From Candidatus Oscillibacter excrementavium (GTDB lineage Bacteria; Bacillota; Clostridia; Oscillospirales; Oscillospiraceae), in the NCBI GenBank assembly GCA_019118505.1, contig DWYU01000090.1, positions 1 to 43,998 of the forward strand: DNA of 43,998 nt, read 5' to 3'. Position 1 is the first letter of the stretch. Each line of letters starts with the position of its first letter. Position numbers and translations under genes: made by a program. This document shows, piece by piece, positions 16,080 to 23,294 of the stretch. The notes under the pieces are model-generated. The model saw only the letters and a list, made by a program, of their open reading frames with translations, made no database searches and was not told the origin of the DNA.

Positions 16080-18017
16080 TCACCCCTCCCCGTAAAAGCT
16101 GCGGTTGAAGGAACGGTCCTCCGGGGAGACGGCGAACTCATCGTCCTCCAGATCGCAGAGGTTCACATACAGCTGGTTTTTGTCCAGCAGCTCCAGCAGG
16201 AACCGCTTCTGCTCCGGCAGGGAGAGGGCGGCAAAGTCCGCCTCCGCCGCCCGGAGATCCGACCGGGTGACACGGCTGCTGATGAATCCGGTTTTCACCA
16301 TCCGGCGGCAGAGGCCCGGCAAGTCCTTTGGACCGGCCGCGGCGATCTCCTCCGCGAGGGCCTCGTTCAGCTTGGCCAGCTGGCAGTACAGGAAGGAGCC
16401 GCCGCCCCGCCACCCGGACTCCGGCAGGACGTCATTCTCCTCGCCCCGCAGGACGCCGCAGATCCGCTCCTTGGTCAGCGTCTCCGCGTAGTCCATCTGC
16501 TCGATGCAGAGGAAGTGCCGCCCCAGCTTCAGGGCCACGGCGGCGGTGGTGCCGGAGCCGGCGAAGGCGTCCAGCACCCAGTCCCCCGGCCGGGTGAAGA
16601 TCTCCATCAGATAGGCAATGAGGGCCTCCGGCTTTTTGCCGTTGCGGAAGGACACGGTCCCCTCCCGGTTGACGTTGTTGTACGCCTGCACGAAGTCCAG
16701 AAAATTGGGATAGGGCCGGCGGGTCTGGCTGGAGGAGGTGGGCATCCCCTGGAGGTAGGCCCCGTTCTTCCGCCCCGCCGGGGGCAGGTAGAAGTAGCGG
16801 TAGCTGTACGCGTCGTCTCCGATGCCCTCCACCTGGAACAGGGTCCTGGGGGGATACTGCCCCTCCAGGGGCTGCAAATACTTGACATAAAACCGGCCGG
16901 AGGAGGTCTTTTCCCGGATGGAGCCCCGGACGCTGACCACCTTGAACTGGGTTTTGTCCGCCGGACGCTTGACCAGCCGGTACTGGTCCGGCCGGAGGAC
17001 GCGGGCCCGCCGTCCCCCCAGGGAGACGGGCTCCCCCGGGGCCAGCGTCTCCACCGCCCAGCAGTAGTCGTCCACGGCCTTCTCCCGGACCATCCGGGGC
17101 ATTTGGAAGCGGGGGCTCTTGGCGTAGACCAGCACGTATTCGATCACATCGTTGAAGGCCTTGTCGGCGGCCAGGGTCCGGTCGGGATGGCGGACCAGCA
17201 CGTGGAAGGTCATCACGTGGTTGCCCACCAGCTCGTCCAGCAGCACCTGGAGATAGGCCTGCTGGTGGAAGCTGCACTGGATCAGAAGCACCCCGTCCTC
17301 CGCCAGCAGGGGGAGCGTCTGCTCCACCCGGTTTTTCAGAAACACCAGCCAGGTGCTGCGGGAGAACCGGTCGTTGTAGCCGAAGCTGTCGGACCCGGTG
17401 TTGTAGGGCACATCCCAGTAGGCCATCCGAATCCGGCCGGCGTACCGGCGGCGGAGGGAGGAGAGAACCAGCAGGTTGTTTCCCTGGATCAGCAGGTTGT
17501 CCTCCGGCAGGAGCTCCGTGACCGGCTGCTCCCCCGCCGCGGTGCACCGCCGGGGGCGGACCAGCACCTTGGGGGAGAGGAGCTGGTCGATCTCCTGGGG
17601 GGCCAGCGTCTCGTTGTAGAACACCTCTCCCCGCCGCTGGTCCTCCCGGGTCTGGCCGCCCTCCAGCACGCAGTCCTTGAAGGGGAAGGACAGCACCGTG
17701 TCCCCGGAGGCGGAGAGCAGGTGCCCGGCCCGGTCCGCCAGGCCGATCCGGTTTTGGAAGCGGGTGTAGGAGTCCGGCAGGAATTCCCGGCTGGTGACGG
17801 TCCAGAGGAACCGGGCCTTGTCAAAGACCAGGACCCCCGCCGCCTCTGTGAAGAACCGGGCCCGGGTGTCCGGATGGCTCAGCAGCAGGCGGAGGAGGGC
17901 GGGATCCAGTTTTTCAGCCGCCTCGCAGACGGCGTTTCGCAGAAGGGCGCCGTCCTCCGCAAAAAAGCGGGAGTCCTGCCGCAGAAGGGCCTGGAGCGTA
18001 TCAAAGAGGGGAGACAT
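16080..18017 (-). CDS. Type III DNA-methyltransferase (Mod), DVPY motif
   Basis: Beta-class N6-adenine methyltransferase, 645 aa, of the type III Mod kind. The ATG at 18017 follows GGAGG by 8 nt; the open frame 39 nt upstream lacks a site. The catalytic motif lies first (WDVPYNTGSDSFGYNDRFS, Asp202-Tyr205) and the AdoMet motif DAFAGSGTT (483-491) near the C-terminus, the beta-class order. The usual DPPY is DVPY here; the Val codon is a clear GTG. The middle part (about 260-440) should be the target recognition domain. It is cotranscribed with Res and lies 99 bp downstream of a MoxR-VWA pair on the same strand. Activity is likely but unproven given the motif change. Confidence 0.85.
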   Translation of the reverse strand: MSPLFDTLQALLRQDSRFFAEDGALLRNAVCEAAEKLDPALLRLLLSHPDTRARFFTEAAGVLVFDKARFLWTVTSREFLPDSYTRFQNRIGLADRAGHLLSASGDTVLSFPFKDCVLEGGQTREDQRRGEVFYNETLAPQEIDQLLSPKVLVRPRRCTAAGEQPVTELLPEDNLLIQGNNLLVLSSLRRRYAGRIRMAYWDVPYNTGSDSFGYNDRFSRSTWLVFLKNRVEQTLPLLAEDGVLLIQCSFHQQAYLQVLLDELVGNHVMTFHVLVRHPDRTLAADKAFNDVIEYVLVYAKSPRFQMPRMVREKAVDDYCWAVETLAPGEPVSLGGRRARVLRPDQYRLVKRPADKTQFKVVSVRGSIREKTSSGRFYVKYLQPLEGQYPPRTLFQVEGIGDDAYSYRYFYLPPAGRKNGAYLQGMPTSSSQTRRPYPNFLDFVQAYNNVNREGTVSFRNGKKPEALIAYLMEIFTRPGDWVLDAFAGSGTTAAVALKLGRHFLCIEQMDYAETLTKERICGVLRGEENDVLPESGWRGGGSFLYCQLAKLNEALAEEIAAAGPKDLPGLCRRMVKTGFISSRVTRSDLRAAEADFAALSLPEQKRFLLELLDKNQLYVNLCDLEDDEFAVSPEDRSFNRSFYGEG

Positions 18018-18069
18018 GGCTGAAACCTCCAATTTGTGGGAAGCGCGCATTTCCACTTGGAATCCACAG

Positions 18070-18104
18070 GGCGCGGGGCAGGGCCCAGGGCCCCGTCCCG
18101 CGCC
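18070..18104 (-). other. GC-rich hairpin between VWA and Mod genes
   Basis: GGCGCGGG and CCCGCGCC bracket an inner GGGCC-rich stem. It has no T-run on either strand, so it is a processing or pausing hairpin rather than a clear terminator; transcription from the VWA gene could continue into Mod. Confidence 0.45.
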
Positions 18105-18116
18105 GGGATCTGCGCG

Positions 18117-19844
18117 CTACAGGCTGCGGATTTGGTTTTGGATCAGGGCGCCCACGGTGTCGGCGAACTGGTCCAGGGAGCGGATGCGGGCGAAGTTCCG
18201 CCCGTAGATGGTGTGGGCGGCGGGCAGGTCATCGTCCTTGCCGGTGAACACGCACATGACCTGGATGCCCTTGTAGGTCAGGGCCCGGATCTCCATGGCG
18301 GTGTTCTGGATGCCCGCGTCCCGGGCATAGTCCACGAAATTGCCCCCCTGGCTGATTTGGATGACGTCGTTGGGCTTCACGTCGGACAGGAGGATCACCA
18401 GCTTGTGCTCGCTGGGGGACTCCTCCAGTCCCTTTGCCAGCGCCCGGACAGCCAGGCCGTCCCGGTTGCAGCCGGTGGTGAAGTAGTTGAAGATCCGCTC
18501 GTTCTTGTCCGCCTCGAAGTAGTCCCGGTAGCGGGTCACCACCGTATAGCCGCTGAGGGAGCAGAAGGAGGACACCCGCACCGGGATATGGCAGCGGGTC
18601 AGGCTCTCGGCGATCATGTAGCCCTGGGCGGCCACCACCGCCTGCCGGTCGATCTGGGAGCTGGAGGCATCCAGCAAAATGTCCACCGACAGGTCCCCGG
18701 GATCCGACTGGAGGATGCGGGTGAACACCTTGTCGTCGTCCAGGTAGACGCCCCGCCAGATGCGGCCGGCGTCCAGGGTGCCGGAGGCCGCCCGGACCGG
18801 GGTGGGCTGGAGATAGGCCAGCATGGCGTTGCGGATGCGGGCGGTGAGGCGGCGGATGCTGGTGCGGTGGCGGACCGCGTCCGCCTCATAGGCGGCCCGG
18901 TTCAGTTCCATCTGCTTCAGGGCGTTGCGCCGCTGGGCCGCCACATAGCCCTTGAGCTTTTCCGGTGTGTCATCCCCGGTGGCGTAGTAGAGGTGGCAGC
19001 CACGGTGGTCGTCCACACACAGCTCCCGCTCCAAAGACTCCAGCTGCTGCTGGTCATAGAGGGGGGCGCCGAAGTAGCCCCGCATGTATTTCCGAAGGGC
19101 CGCCTCCGTCTGAGCCTGGTTGTAGTCCGTCAGCCGCCGCTGGGCCGGCATGGCGTCCGGCCCGCCGCCCTGGCCTTTCACCAGATGCTCGCCAAATCCG
19201 TGGCCGAAGGCCCGGACTGCGGGCAGCAGGTCCGCTTCAGACCGGCGGCGGAAGAGGGCCAGAAGGGGCCGGTGGCGCCTGCGCTCCTCCGCCTCCTGGG
19301 CCTGGGTCTGGCCGGGGGTGAAGTGGAAGTAGGTGTGGAGAAAGTCCAGTGCCCGCTTTGCGATGGCGGGACCGTCCAGGTCGGGGGGAAATTCCAGGGC
19401 GTTCAGGAGCTCCCGGTCCCGGGGCAGCATGGCGGGGTCCGCCTCCCCCAGGGCCCGGCGGAAGTGGGCGTTTTCCAGCACCGCCAGCACATCGCTGGGG
19501 TCCGGGTCCGCATTCTCGGCCACGACCCGGCGGGCATAGCTCCGCCGCAGGGAGGGCAGCGCCGGCCGGTGGGGGGCCTCCCGCTGGTAGACGGCGTTCT
19601 CCAGCCCCAGCCACAGCAGCTGTTCGTACAGCTGCTCCTTGGAGCAGCCGTGAAGGGCCTCAAAGAGGGCCTCGATGGTCTCCGCCCCGTAGTTTTTCCG
19701 CACGGCGCCGATGATGCTGTTCCAGTACAGGTCCGCCCGGCCCTCCTCGTCATAGGCCTTGAAGTCCGGCTCGAAGGAGTAGTCGGCGGCGGCGTTCCAG
19801 ATCAGGTTCCGGGCCCGCCGCTTCTCGCTGTCCAGAATCTCCAT
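18117..19844 (-). CDS. VWA-domain protein (CoxE/ViaA-like partner of MoxR)
   Basis: Cytoplasmic protein of 575 aa with a C-terminal von Willebrand A domain (about 380-575). The MIDAS metal site is visible as ILLDASSS (Asp at about 392), a Thr in TTGCNRDGLA and ILLSDVK (about 487). The N-terminal 370 residues are charged and helical, without a family I recognise. Its ATG overlaps the AAA stop (TGATG), so the two proteins are made together. VWA proteins beside MoxR ATPases act as metal-insertion or complex-remodelling co-chaperones (RavA-ViaA, CoxD-CoxE, NorQ-NorD). No metalloenzyme substrate gene is adjacent; the next genes downstream are Mod and Res. Confidence 0.82.
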   Translation of the reverse strand: MEILDSEKRRARNLIWNAAADYSFEPDFKAYDEEGRADLYWNSIIGAVRKNYGAETIEALFEALHGCSKEQLYEQLLWLGLENAVYQREAPHRPALPSLRRSYARRVVAENADPDPSDVLAVLENAHFRRALGEADPAMLPRDRELLNALEFPPDLDGPAIAKRALDFLHTYFHFTPGQTQAQEAEERRRHRPLLALFRRRSEADLLPAVRAFGHGFGEHLVKGQGGGPDAMPAQRRLTDYNQAQTEAALRKYMRGYFGAPLYDQQQLESLERELCVDDHRGCHLYYATGDDTPEKLKGYVAAQRRNALKQMELNRAAYEADAVRHRTSIRRLTARIRNAMLAYLQPTPVRAASGTLDAGRIWRGVYLDDDKVFTRILQSDPGDLSVDILLDASSSQIDRQAVVAAQGYMIAESLTRCHIPVRVSSFCSLSGYTVVTRYRDYFEADKNERIFNYFTTGCNRDGLAVRALAKGLEESPSEHKLVILLSDVKPNDVIQISQGGNFVDYARDAGIQNTAMEIRALTYKGIQVMCVFTGKDDDLPAAHTIYGRNFARIRSLDQFADTVGALIQNQIRSL

Positions 19845-20767
19845 CAGTCAAACACATCCCCCTGGTGGAGCGCCTCCGGCAGCCGGGTGCGGATGACGTC
19901 CCGGACCAGCTGCCGCTCGAAGTCGTCAAAGGACTTGTTCACCAGGCCCAAATCCAAGGCACGGTTGCCCTCCAGGCCGGTGCGCATCAGCCGCACGGCG
20001 GCCAGCAGGCCCCGCAGGTCCAAGGGTTTGGTGGACAGCTCCCCGCCGTCGCACTTCTTCTGGATGTCCTGGAACAGCCCGGCGAACTGCTCGGCGTAGG
20101 CGTCTTTCAGGGTGGGGAACTCCCGCTTCAGCAGCTTCATCAGCCCCTCGGTGGTGATGGAGGGCATATCGATCACCACGAACCGGGAGGCCAGGGCCTC
20201 GTTCAGTTCCCGGGTGCCGGCGTAGCCGTAGTTCATGGTGGCAATGAAGCGGGTGGCTTCGTGGAGGGGGATCCGCTCATAGCCGGGCATATCGATGGAA
20301 CGGCGGAAGTCCAGGGTGGCGTGGAGCACCGCCAGGGACTCGTTCTTGGCCATGTTGATCTCGTCCAGTACGCCGAAGCCGCCGGTCTCCGCGCACTGGT
20401 AGATGGGGCCCTTCCGCAGCGCCACGGCGCCGTTTTCAAAGGTGTCCGTCCCAAGCAGGGTGGCGGCGTCGGTGTTGATGTAGAAGGACACGTTCCAGCT
20501 GGGGCGGCCGAATACGGTGGCCAGGTTCTCCGCCAGCACGTTTTTGCCGGTGGCCTTGGGGCCCACCAGCAGCAGGTTCTCCCCGCAGAGGATGGCGGTG
20601 ATGGCCTCCTCCCAGATGTCCTTGCCGTAATAGAGATACCGGGGGTCGGGGATCCGGCGCTGCAGCAGCGCGTCCGCCTCCGGATAGGTGTCACGAAATT
20701 TTTTGACCTCCGCGATGATGTCGGCGCTGACGCCCTCATCCCGCAGAAATTCCAGAATGTCCAGCAT
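19844..20767 (-). CDS. MoxR-family AAA ATPase
   Basis: AAA+ ATPase of 307 aa in the MoxR/CbbQ/NorQ group, thought to remodel a partner protein using ATP. Walker A reads GPKATGKN (69-76): the Lys is kept, but the usual Thr/Ser after it is Asn. Walker B is VLDEIN (133-138), followed by a sensor-1 Asn (FIATMNYGYAGT) and an Arg finger candidate in NEALASRFVVID. The start follows GGGGAGG. It is the first gene of a minus-strand operon with the VWA protein and is divergent from the XRE regulator 165 bp away. Confidence 0.88.
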   Translation of the reverse strand: MLDILEFLRDEGVSADIIAEVKKFRDTYPEADALLQRRIPDPRYLYYGKDIWEEAITAILCGENLLLVGPKATGKNVLAENLATVFGRPSWNVSFYINTDAATLLGTDTFENGAVALRKGPIYQCAETGGFGVLDEINMAKNESLAVLHATLDFRRSIDMPGYERIPLHEATRFIATMNYGYAGTRELNEALASRFVVIDMPSITTEGLMKLLKREFPTLKDAYAEQFAGLFQDIQKKCDGGELSTKPLDLRGLLAAVRLMRTGLEGNRALDLGLVNKSFDDFERQLVRDVIRTRLPEALHQGDVFD

Positions 20768-20797
20768 AGGTCTCTACCTCCCCTGTGTGCTGCCTCT

Positions 20798-20825
20798 ATC
20801 ATAGCATGATTCCGGAAAATGGCAA
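20798..20825 (-). promoter_or_regulatory. Promoter of the MoxR-VWA operon
   Basis: The minus strand reads TTGCCA, a 16-bp spacer and an extended -10 TGCTATGAT. It lies in the 165-bp divergent region shared with the XRE gene, which also contains a CTCCG / CGGAG stem at about 20877-20893. Confidence 0.6.
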
Positions 20826-20932
20826 GGGGAAATGACAGATTCCGCTCCATTTCAGCCATTTGACGGGGACTCCACGCTCCGTTTGTTGCGGAGAAAGAGT
20901 GGGTGTGGTAAACTGGCGGCAGGTGATGAAGC

Positions 20933-21736
20933 ATGGACAAGGCAAAGACCGGGGCCCTGATCGCGGCAGCCCGGAAGGAGAAGAATCTGACCCAGAGGGA
21001 GCTGGCGGCGGCCCTCCATGTGTCAGACCGGGCAATCAGTAAATGGGAGCGCGGCGCCGGATTCCCGGACATCTCCCTGCTGGAGCCCCTGGCAGACACG
21101 CTGGACCTGGGCGTCCTGGATCTGCTGCGGGGAGAGCGGGGGACAGAGCCGGAACCGGAGCCGACCGTTCGGCAGGCACTGGCCTTTCTGGCCCGGCAGG
21201 CAAAGGAGCGAACCCGGAAACGGTGGAGTCAGGTGCTGGCCGGAGCGGTGCTTTTGGTGCCAACCGGCTTCATTCTATTTGGAATTTTGGCAACTGCCGG
21301 AGCCTTTGAGCGGGAGATTACAGCAGAGGTGTTGGCAGGAGTATACAGCCAGACTGGACAAATGGTGGGAGAGACCACCGTTGTCATTGACGGGACCCGA
21401 AGCAGCGTCTGGGGCGGCAGCTACAGCGGGAAGTTTGCCATTGATTGCCTGGATGCGACCTGTCAGGGCGATGTGACGGCGATCATCAACTGGGATGCCT
21501 TTGGAAGAGGTGAGGGGGGAGAACGGATCGGGTTTACCGCGCCTGGCTATCATGTTGCAAGCGGTGTGGAATCTTGGCTCTATATCACAGAGGACATGGG
21601 GAGCTTCGGTTTGCGCCTGGAGGACGGGACCATCATCGCCACGGACGAGAGTTATGTCCCGCTGTTGACGGCGGATTACTACTATGCGGTGTATCTCCCG
21701 GTGGAGACCACACCCTGGAGCATCCCTATGGAATAG
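20933..21736 (+). CDS. XRE-family regulator with membrane anchor and external domain
   Basis: A 267-aa protein. Residues 5-60 are a Cro/XRE helix-turn-helix (LTQRELAAALHVSDRAISKWERG), about 61-95 a charged linker, and about 97-120 a single membrane helix (VLAGAVLLVPTGFILFGILAT). Roughly 145 extracytoplasmic residues rich in Gly, Thr and aromatic residues follow, without a recognised fold. This is a one-component membrane transcription factor layout. It is divergent from the MoxR-VWA operon, so it may control it; that is inference from position only. It ends just before a bidirectional terminator. Confidence 0.8.
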   Translation: MDKAKTGALIAAARKEKNLTQRELAAALHVSDRAISKWERGAGFPDISLLEPLADTLDLGVLDLLRGERGTEPEPEPTVRQALAFLARQAKERTRKRWSQVLAGAVLLVPTGFILFGILATAGAFEREITAEVLAGVYSQTGQMVGETTVVIDGTRSSVWGGSYSGKFAIDCLDATCQGDVTAIINWDAFGRGEGGERIGFTAPGYHVASGVESWLYITEDMGSFGLRLEDGTIIATDESYVPLLTADYYYAVYLPVETTPWSIPME

Positions 21737-21746
21737 ATTTACCTCC

Positions 21747-21799
21747 GACAATATAAGCACCCGGTTTTGCCTTTTGACAAACCGGGTGCTTATATTGTC
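21747..21799. terminator. Bidirectional terminator between XRE and icd
   Basis: GACAATATAAGCACCCGGTTT pairs perfectly with its complement across a short loop, a stem of about 21 bp between convergent genes. It is unusually long and has no long flanking T-run, only T-rich arms. Confidence 0.7.
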
Positions 21800-21801
21800 C
21801 T

Positions 21802-23019
21802 TTATGCCAATTTATCCGCCAGCCGCTTGGCGATCTCATCCAAAAACTCCTGGCTGTCCACACTCTGGGCTTCAAAGCCCGGCTCCACCAGACCCACCAG
21901 GTCCTTTGTCATGATCCCGTCGTTCAGGGTGTCATAGCAGGCCTCCTCCAACGCCTGGCCGAAATGTACCAGCTCCGGCAGGCCGTCCAGCTCGCCCCGG
22001 CGCTTCAATACGCCGGACCAGGCGAAGATGGTGGCCATGGGGTTGGTAGAGGTCTTTTCCCCCTTCTGCCAGCGGTAGTAGTGCCGGGTGACGGTGCCGT
22101 GGGCGGCCTCGAACTCCATGGTGCCGTCGGGGGCCACCAGCACGCTGGTCATCATGGCGAGAGAGCCAAAGGCGGTGGACACCATGTCGCTCATCACGTC
22201 GCCGTCGTAGTTCTTGCAGGCCCAGATGTAGCCGCCCTCGCTGCGGATGACCCGGGCCACCGCGTCGTCGATGAGGGTGTAAAAATAGGTGAGGCCCAGC
22301 TCTTCAAACTTGGCCTTGTAGGTCTGCTGGTACTCCTCCTCAAAGATCTGCTTGAAGTCCCCGTCGTAGACCTTGGCGATGGTGTCCTTGGTGGAGAACC
22401 ACAGGTCCTGCTTGGTGTCGATGGCGTACTGGAAGCAGGCCCGGGCAAAGGAGCGGATGGAGCTGTCCTTGTTGTGGGCGCCCTGCCACACGGCGGGGCC
22501 GTCCACCTTCTGGACCACCACAGTCTTTTCCGCGCCGGAGACGCCCTTGAAGGTCATGGTGCACTCGCCGGGCTCATCGGTGTGGAAGTCCACACTCTTG
22601 TACACATCGCCGTAGGCGTGGCGGGCGATGGTGATGGGCTTCTTCCAGTTCTTCACCACCGGACGGATGGCATCGATGATGATGGGCGTCCGGAACACGG
22701 TGCCGTCCAGGATGGAGCGGATGGTGCCGTTGGGGCTCTTCCACATCTCCGTCAGCTCCGGGTACTCCTCCATCCGCTGCTTGTTGGGGGTGATGGTGGC
22801 GCACTTTACCGCCACGCCGTATTTCTTGGTGGCGTTGGCGGCGTCCACCGTCACCTGGTCACGGGTCTCGTTCCGGTGGAGGAGTCCCAGATCATAATAC
22901 TCCGTTTTCAGATCCACAAAGGGGCAGATCAGCTTCTCCTTGATCCAGGCCCAAAGGACCCGGGTCATCTCGTCCCCGTCCATCTCCACCAGGGGAGTGG
23001 TCATTTTGATTTTGTCCAT
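21802..23019 (-). CDS. icd: NADP-dependent isocitrate dehydrogenase
   Basis: Converts isocitrate to 2-oxoglutarate and CO2, giving NADPH and the carbon skeleton for glutamate. The 405-aa protein is of the dimeric eukaryote-like subfamily: MTTPLVEMDGDEMTRVLW at the start, VKCATITPNKQRMEEY, the substrate-binding SPNGTIRSILDGTVFR (matching the usual SPNGTIRNxLxGTVFR), and EAAHGTVTRHY near the NADP site. The ATG at 23019 is chosen over one at 23040 because GGCGAGG sits at the right distance. It lies downstream of aconitase on the same strand, separated by a 270-bp repeat region, so the two may be cotranscribed. Confidence 0.95.
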   Translation of the reverse strand: MDKIKMTTPLVEMDGDEMTRVLWAWIKEKLICPFVDLKTEYYDLGLLHRNETRDQVTVDAANATKKYGVAVKCATITPNKQRMEEYPELTEMWKSPNGTIRSILDGTVFRTPIIIDAIRPVVKNWKKPITIARHAYGDVYKSVDFHTDEPGECTMTFKGVSGAEKTVVVQKVDGPAVWQGAHNKDSSIRSFARACFQYAIDTKQDLWFSTKDTIAKVYDGDFKQIFEEEYQQTYKAKFEELGLTYFYTLIDDAVARVIRSEGGYIWACKNYDGDVMSDMVSTAFGSLAMMTSVLVAPDGTMEFEAAHGTVTRHYYRWQKGEKTSTNPMATIFAWSGVLKRRGELDGLPELVHFGQALEEACYDTLNDGIMTKDLVGLVEPGFEAQSVDSQEFLDEIAKRLADKLA

Positions 23020-23039
23020 GGTCTCAACCTCGCCAATCA

Positions 23040-23070
23040 TTAGGAATTAGGAATTAGGAGTTAGGAATTT
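23040..23070. repeat. Short TTAGGAA tandem repeat
   Basis: Four imperfect copies of TTAGGAA(T) run from the icd 5' end into the acn-icd gap. A partial inverted copy (CCAATTCTAATCATT) follows at 23090-23104. It marks one edge of the hairpin repeat region. Confidence 0.55.
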
Positions 23071-23102
23071 CAGAGTCCGGTGCAGCCGGACCAATTCTAA
23101 TC

Positions 23103-23178
23103 ATTTTCGGCAGGACACCCTACAGAGGGGCTTCTCTTGCCCCTGCGGGGCAATTCACCTTCTGTGCCTGCCGAAAAT
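23103..23178. repeat. Inverted repeat module, TTTTCGGCAGG type
   Basis: ATTTTCGGCAGG and CCTGCCGAAAAT are perfect 12-bp ends of a 76-bp module with an inner GGGGC / GCCCC stem. A sequence-divergent counterpart (TTTTCGCC / GGCGAAAA, about 40936-40966) stands at the same place before the second repeat copy. Confidence 0.6.
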
Positions 23179-23182
23179 ACTT

Positions 23183-23294
23183 TGACTTAGCCGCCCTGGG
23201 CGGCGTCCACCAGTCCGCAGACTGATGAGGGGGAATAGCGGAGGCAGACCTCTGGTCTGCCGGAGCGTAAAGGGGGGACAAATTCCCCTCTTTA
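23183..23294. repeat. Modular hairpin repeat, copy A (3' end of acn)
   Basis: Modules in order: TGACTTA, GCCGCC-CT-GGGCGGC, CACCAGTC-CGCA-GACTGATG, GGCAGACC-TCT-GGTCTGCC, and TAAAGGGGGGAC / TCCCCTCTTTA. The last three bases on the minus strand are the aconitase stop codon TAA. The same modules, with changes, occur at 40784-41051. Confidence 0.75.

Noticed and set aside
14160-18023. A 1287-codon open frame on the + strand, opposite Mod and Res
   Set aside because: Antisense frame kept open by high GC3; Gly/Pro/Gln/Arg-rich without domains, no ribosome site, while the minus strand holds clear Mod/Res motifs.
23040-23070. TTAGGAA repeats as a CRISPR or VNTR locus
   Set aside because: Units of 7-8 bp without spacers and only four copies; treated as part of the intergenic repeat region.
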